A stretch of 64,000 bases of DNA. Origin: Corallibacter vietnamensis (GTDB lineage Bacteria; Bacteroidota; Bacteroidia; Flavobacteriales; Flavobacteriaceae). The notes below the pieces were generated by a model that saw only the letters and a list, made by a program, of their open reading frames with translations, did no database searches and was not told where the DNA came from. Positions 60,528 through 64,000 of the stretch are shown here, one piece after another; within the stretch, counting starts at the first letter, position 1; every line of letters begins with the position of its first letter. Location of the stretch: contig NZ_BAABBI010000002.1 in NCBI RefSeq assembly GCF_039537875.1, positions 124,001 through 188,000 on the forward strand, given 5' to 3'. A program made the position numbers and the translations under genes.

Positions 60528-61940
60528 TTAAAATCTAAAATAAATAAACGGGTTATAAGATCCTGCAGCTATGTATAGAATGCTAATAAATAGCAGTGAA
60601 ATTACAAGTAAATACCTAAATGGCAAGAAAGTAGGGTTGGTTAATTTCTTTTCAAGATAAGGATATATTGGGAAAGAAAAAATAATGCCTAAACCAAAAA
60701 TAATAATTGTTTCGTTGTTGTAATTAAAATAAGACAGGTAATCGTTAAGAGCATAAGACCCTTCATTATAAACAAACATTGTTTTGAGATAAATTAATGC
60801 ATGGTTTAAGTCTTCGGCCCTAAATAAAACCCAACCTATCAAAACAATAAGTAATGTGTAAATATGCTGAATTGGCGCCCATAATTTTTCTAAAACTTTA
60901 TCAAAACCAACACGCTCAATTACAATAAAAAGTCCGTGAAAAAGTCCCCAAATAACAAAGTTCCATGCGGCACCATGCCAAAGCCCAGTAATAAAAAATA
61001 CAATAAATAAGTTTAAATAGGTTCTAGATTTACCCTTTCTATTTCCGCCAAGTGAGATATATAAGTAGTCTCTAAACCAGGATGATAATGAGATGTGCCA
61101 ACGCCTCCAAAATTCTTTAATACTTTTTGATATATATGGGTAATTAAAGTTTTCAAGAAAGTTAAAGCCAAACATTTTACCTAAACCAATAGCCATGTCA
61201 GAGTAAGCTGAAAAGTCAAAGTAAATCTGGAAGGTGTAAGCAAATACACCAATCCAAGCATTTAGTGTTGAGATATCACCACTGCTTTCAGCAAAAATAT
61301 TATCAGCAACACTAGCAAATGTGTTGGCTAAAATCATTTTTTTAGCAAGACCTAAAATAAAACGCTCTAAACCTTTAGAGAAAGATACTAAAGTTACCTC
61401 GCGCTTTACAATTTCTTTCTGAACATCAATGTATCTTACAATTGGTCCAGCAACAAGCTGTGGAAACATAGTGACATAGGTGGCAAACTCTAAAATGTTT
61501 CTACTAGCTTTTACATTGCCCCTGTAAACATCAATGGTATATGACATAGTTTGAAAAACATAAAAGCTAATGCCTAAAGGCAAAGCAATTTCTATAATAC
61601 CATCAAAAGCACTTGTTTGGATGCCTAAACCACTTATAGCAGCTTTTAAATTATCTATAGCAAAATTAAAATACTTAAATACACCTAGAGTTAGTAAATT
61701 GGTAAGCAAAGAAAACCGAAGCCCAAGCTTTTTGTTTCCTTCCTCTATCATGATACCACATTTATAATCTACAATTGTAGAAAATATCATTATCAATACC
61801 AGAAACTTCTCACCATATGTATAAAAATATAAACTGGCTGCTAAAATTACTAGATTCCTATATTTTTTAGGTACTATAAAATAGAGTAGAAGAACAAAAG
61901 GCAAAAATAAAAGTAAAAAATATGCGCTGCTAAATACCAT
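60528..61940 (-). CDS. MBOAT family O-acyltransferase (AlgI/DltB type)
   Basis: A 470-residue polytopic membrane protein with about ten or more hydrophobic segments. The MBOAT signature includes QTMSYTIDVYRG (about 130-141), KEFWRRWHISLSSWFRDYLY (about 266-285) and the active-site His in FITGLWHGAAWNFVIWG (about 313-329). It moves acyl (usually acetyl) groups across the inner membrane for glycan O-acylation, with the AlgJ-like protein as the partner. It is the first gene of the minus-strand glycan unit. Confidence 0.95.
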   Translation of the reverse strand: MVFSSAYFLLLFLPFVLLLYFIVPKKYRNLVILAASLYFYTYGEKFLVLIMIFSTIVDYKCGIMIEEGNKKLGLRFSLLTNLLTLGVFKYFNFAIDNLKAAISGLGIQTSAFDGIIEIALPLGISFYVFQTMSYTIDVYRGNVKASRNILEFATYVTMFPQLVAGPIVRYIDVQKEIVKREVTLVSFSKGLERFILGLAKKMILANTFASVADNIFAESSGDISTLNAWIGVFAYTFQIYFDFSAYSDMAIGLGKMFGFNFLENFNYPYISKSIKEFWRRWHISLSSWFRDYLYISLGGNRKGKSRTYLNLFIVFFITGLWHGAAWNFVIWGLFHGLFIVIERVGFDKVLEKLWAPIQHIYTLLIVLIGWVLFRAEDLNHALIYLKTMFVYNEGSYALNDYLSYFNYNNETIIIFGLGIIFSFPIYPYLEKKLTNPTFLPFRYLLVISLLFISILYIAAGSYNPFIYFRF

Positions 61941-62054
61941 TGATTTTATTTAAAATAGGGTGCAAATGTAATAATAATCGTTAACATTTTTTTAGTAAAA
62001 AAAGATATATCATATAGTTAAATGTATTTTTCTAAAATAGAATTTATTTTGCCT

Positions 62055-62062
62055 TATATTTG
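62055..62062 (+). promoter_or_regulatory. Probable -7 element of the GT2 gene at 62091
   Basis: TATATTTG matches TAnnTTTG exactly and lies 28 nt before ATG 62091, inside the longer open frame that starts at 62022. No TTG stands at the right distance upstream, so this is only half a promoter, but it supports the inner start. Confidence 0.45.
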
Positions 62063-62090
62063 GTGCGTTTCACTAGGAAATATCAAGGAC

Positions 62091-63188
62091 ATGCAGTTAT
62101 CAATAATTATTCTGAATTACAATGTGCGCTATTTTTTAGAGCTATGCTTAAAAAGTGTTTCAGAGGCCATTTCAACTTTAGATGCCGAAATTATAGTTGT
62201 AGATAATAACTCATCAGATGATAGTTGTGAGATGGTAAAACAACTGTTTCCAGATGTCAATCTCATTGAAAATAAATTAAATAGTGGGTTTTCTAAAGGA
62301 AATAACATAGGTGTAAGCCATGCAAAAGGCAAATATGTTTGTATTTTAAATCCAGATACAGTAGTCCCTGAAGATGCTTTTTCTCAACTTATTGAATTTG
62401 CAGAAAACCAAACCAATCTAGGTATTGTTGGTTGCAGATTAATAGACGGTACAGGAAAGTATTTGCCAGAAAGTAAGCGTAATATTCCCAAACCACGTGT
62501 TGCTTTCAAAAAGTTGTTAGGTAATCCAAATGACTATTATGCCAATCAGCTTGAAGAGCACGATATAGGTAAGGCGCCTATTTTTGTCGGAGCATTCATG
62601 CTGCTTAAAAAAACGGTTTATGAACAGATAAATGGCTTTGATGAAGACTATTTCATGTACGGAGAAGATATAGACTTATCTTATAAAATTCTTAAAGCAG
62701 GCTACGACAATTATTATTATGGTAAAACAACAGTTATACATTTTAAAGGAGAAAGTACACTAAAAGATGCAAAGTATGCACAACGCTTTTATGGTGCTAT
62801 GCAAATTTTTTACAAAAAGCATTTTAAAAGTAATCTAGCTTTTAATATTGTTGTTTGGTTAGGAATAAAAGCTGCATATTTAATAAGGACAAACCCTAAA
62901 GCGGATAATACAACAAGTAAACATTTAGTACTGTTATCAAATAAAATACCAGAGTATTTACAAAAAAAAATAGAAAAACCTATAGAATTAAGAGGAGACC
63001 TTGAAAATGTAAAACCCAATACAGAAATTATTTTTGATACAGATATGCTTGCTTTTAAGTCAATTATTGCACATATTGATGCGTTTAGCAGTATATCAAA
63101 TACAACTTTTAAAATATTAATCGCGCAATCTAATTTTGTTTTAGGTAGTAATAGCTCTAAAACAAGAGGAGAAGTAATAGTTTGTTAA
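62091..63188 (+). CDS. Family 2 glycosyltransferase (WbbL-like)
   Basis: A 365-residue GT2 enzyme: LSIIILNYNVRYFLELCLKS (about 3-22), VVDNNSSDDS (about 37-46), SGFSKGNNIG and ILNPDTVV (about 84-91, DXD-like), then FMYGEDIDLSYKILKAGYD (about 188-206), typical of dTDP-rhamnosyl and related transferases. I start at ATG 62091 (MQLSIIILNYN); the longer frame includes the -7 element. It diverges from the minus-strand glycan cluster across a 150-nt gap and most likely serves the same or a related surface polymer. Confidence 0.9.
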   Translation: MQLSIIILNYNVRYFLELCLKSVSEAISTLDAEIIVVDNNSSDDSCEMVKQLFPDVNLIENKLNSGFSKGNNIGVSHAKGKYVCILNPDTVVPEDAFSQLIEFAENQTNLGIVGCRLIDGTGKYLPESKRNIPKPRVAFKKLLGNPNDYYANQLEEHDIGKAPIFVGAFMLLKKTVYEQINGFDEDYFMYGEDIDLSYKILKAGYDNYYYGKTTVIHFKGESTLKDAKYAQRFYGAMQIFYKKHFKSNLAFNIVVWLGIKAAYLIRTNPKADNTTSKHLVLLSNKIPEYLQKKIEKPIELRGDLENVKPNTEIIFDTDMLAFKSIIAHIDAFSSISNTTFKILIAQSNFVLGSNSSKTRGEVIVC

Positions 63189-63233
63189 CAAGAATTTATT
63201 GATGAAACTGCAACAGATTAGATGATTTTTCAT

Positions 63234-63241
63234 TAATTTTG
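63234..63241 (+). promoter_or_regulatory. Probable -7 element of the E2 gene
   Basis: TAATTTTG matches TAnnTTTG and lies 37 nt before the ATG at 63279. The -33 position shows only CTG, so support is moderate. Confidence 0.5.
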
Positions 63242-63278
63242 CAGGCGAAATAAAAAAAAACACGTTTCCATTACAGAT

Positions 63279-64000
63279 ATGGCAAAATTCGAATTAAAAC
63301 TCCCAAAAATGGGAGAAAGTGTAGCAGAAGCAACAATCACTTCATGGTTAAAAGAGGTAGGAGATACCATAGAGGCTGATGAGGCAGTTCTAGAAATAGC
63401 AACAGACAAAGTAGATAGTGAAGTTCCTAGTGAAGTAGATGGTGTTTTGGTAGAAAAACTATTTAATGTTGATGATGTTGTTCAAGTAGGGCAAACAATA
63501 GCTATTATTGAGACAGAAGGAGAATCTTCGTCAAGTACAAACAATTCTACATCACAACCTACCAAAAACGTAGAAACAAAAACTGATACAGTAGCCGTAG
63601 CTCAAGTAGAAAGTACTGTTGAAACAGCAAAAGAAACAGCCGCAACTGTAGTTTCTTCAGGAGATCGTTTTTATTCTCCTTTGGTTAAAAATATTGCAAA
63701 GAAAGAAGGTATTGGTCAAGAAGAATTAGACGCTATTCAAGGAACTGGAAAAGATGGTCGTGTTACCAAAAACGATATACTAGCGTATTTAGAAAATAGA
63801 ACAGTGCCACAAACAGGAAAACCAGCGGCAGCACCTCAAGTAAAACAAGCTTCAGAACCAGTAAAAACAGCTCCAGCTATACCAACAGGAGATGATGAGA
63901 TTATTCAAATGACCAGAATGGGTAAACTTATTGCTCATCACATGGTAGATTCAGTGCAAACTTCAGCTCATGTTCAAAGTTTTATTGAAGCTGACGTTAC
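63279..64000 (+). CDS. 2-oxo acid dehydrogenase E2 (dihydrolipoamide acyltransferase), 5' part
   Basis: The first 240 codons; the gene runs off the window. It starts ATG 63279 (MAKFELKLPKMGESVAEATI) with a lipoyl domain (about 1-77; lipoylated Lys in EIATDKVDSE), an Ala/Thr-rich linker, a peripheral subunit-binding domain (YSPLVKNIAKKEGIGQEELD, about 127-165, with GTGKDGRVTKNDIL) and the beginning of the acyltransferase core. It is the E2 of a pyruvate, 2-oxoglutarate or branched-chain complex; which one is not clear without the catalytic domain and neighbours. Confidence 0.93.
   Translation, partial: MAKFELKLPKMGESVAEATITSWLKEVGDTIEADEAVLEIATDKVDSEVPSEVDGVLVEKLFNVDDVVQVGQTIAIIETEGESSSSTNNSTSQPTKNVETKTDTVAVAQVESTVETAKETAATVVSSGDRFYSPLVKNIAKKEGIGQEELDAIQGTGKDGRVTKNDILAYLENRTVPQTGKPAAAPQVKQASEPVKTAPAIPTGDDEIIQMTRMGKLIAHHMVDSVQTSAHVQSFIEADV

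Noticed and set aside
62022..62090. N-terminal extension of the GT2 protein
   Set aside because: The region contains a perfect -7 element (62055-62062), and the GT2 fold begins at the inner Met (62091).

Overview
The window looks like the chromosome of a marine-type member of the Flavobacteriaceae (Bacteroidota). The evidence is low G+C; promoters of the Bacteroidota type (TTG, about 19 nt, TAnnTTTG); A-rich leaders without Shine-Dalgarno sequences in front of nearly every gene; a type IX secretion adhesin locus (C-terminal CHU_C/type B sorting domain, PorP/SprF, PorE-like OmpA protein); many CarboxypepD_reg and outer-membrane barrel proteins; and the flavobacterial order rpsU-xerC-hpf-tRNAs-tuf-secE-nusG-rplKAJL-rpoBC-DUF3467. 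Genus is not determined.

Layout. 1-3700: the end of an alanine/glycine:cation symporter, a helix-hairpin-helix membrane protein, an acyl-CoA dehydrogenase and a CarboxypepD_reg protein. 3701-18976: the translation/transcription core, with bS21, a tyrosine recombinase, hibernation factor, five tRNAs (Thr-TGT, Tyr, Gly, Thr-GGT, Trp), EF-Tu, SecE, NusG, L11, L1, L10, L7/L12, RNA polymerase beta and beta', and DUF3467. 19057-20949 (minus): a YjdI-type 4Fe-4S protein and RF3. 21356-31627: a 2450-residue repetitive adhesin with its PorP/SprF and PorE-like partners. 31828-33735: overlapping idi, PTPS-family and manA genes. 33770-35004: short or poorly known genes, two possible small ORFs and a second identical tRNA-Thr. 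35130-40987 (minus): DUF4369 lipoprotein, DUF819 permease, and a compact unit of SPFH protein, 2-TM protein, DUF4177-like protein, alpha/beta hydrolase and ribbon-helix-helix protein. It is followed by a long hairpin and a paralogous hydrolase that has lost its nucleophile serine. 41266-55012: a candidate small RNA, a VanX-type dipeptidase, DoxX-like protein, DEAD-box helicase, nucleoside deaminase, transglutaminase-like protein, a 4-Cys membrane protein, HtpG, a KAS III, a TonB-type barrel, a CoA-binding protein and a sodium symporter. 55092-63188: recR, then a surface-glycan cluster (four or five glycosyltransferases, an AlgJ/AlgX-like protein and an MBOAT acyltransferase). 63279-end: the start of a 2-oxo acid dehydrogenase E2.

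Several starts were moved inward from the longest open frame (secE, rpoB, rpoC, the PTPS gene, fabH, several minus-strand genes and the GT2 at 62091), because the extra N-termini begin at TTG codons, lie in hairpins or promoters, or do not match the families. Two genes of under 60 codons were added (37241-37408 and 38344-38502).

The best leads for new biology are the six-copy cysteine-framed domain at the N-terminus of the adhesin, the nearly identical 387-nt tandem repeats behind it, the SPFH/RHH unit with its hydrolase and pseudo-hydrolase pair, a candidate small RNA at 41.3 kb, small minus-strand transcription units at 34.2-34.5 kb, and the lone strong Shine-Dalgarno sequence in front of rpsU, which fits bS21 autoregulation.
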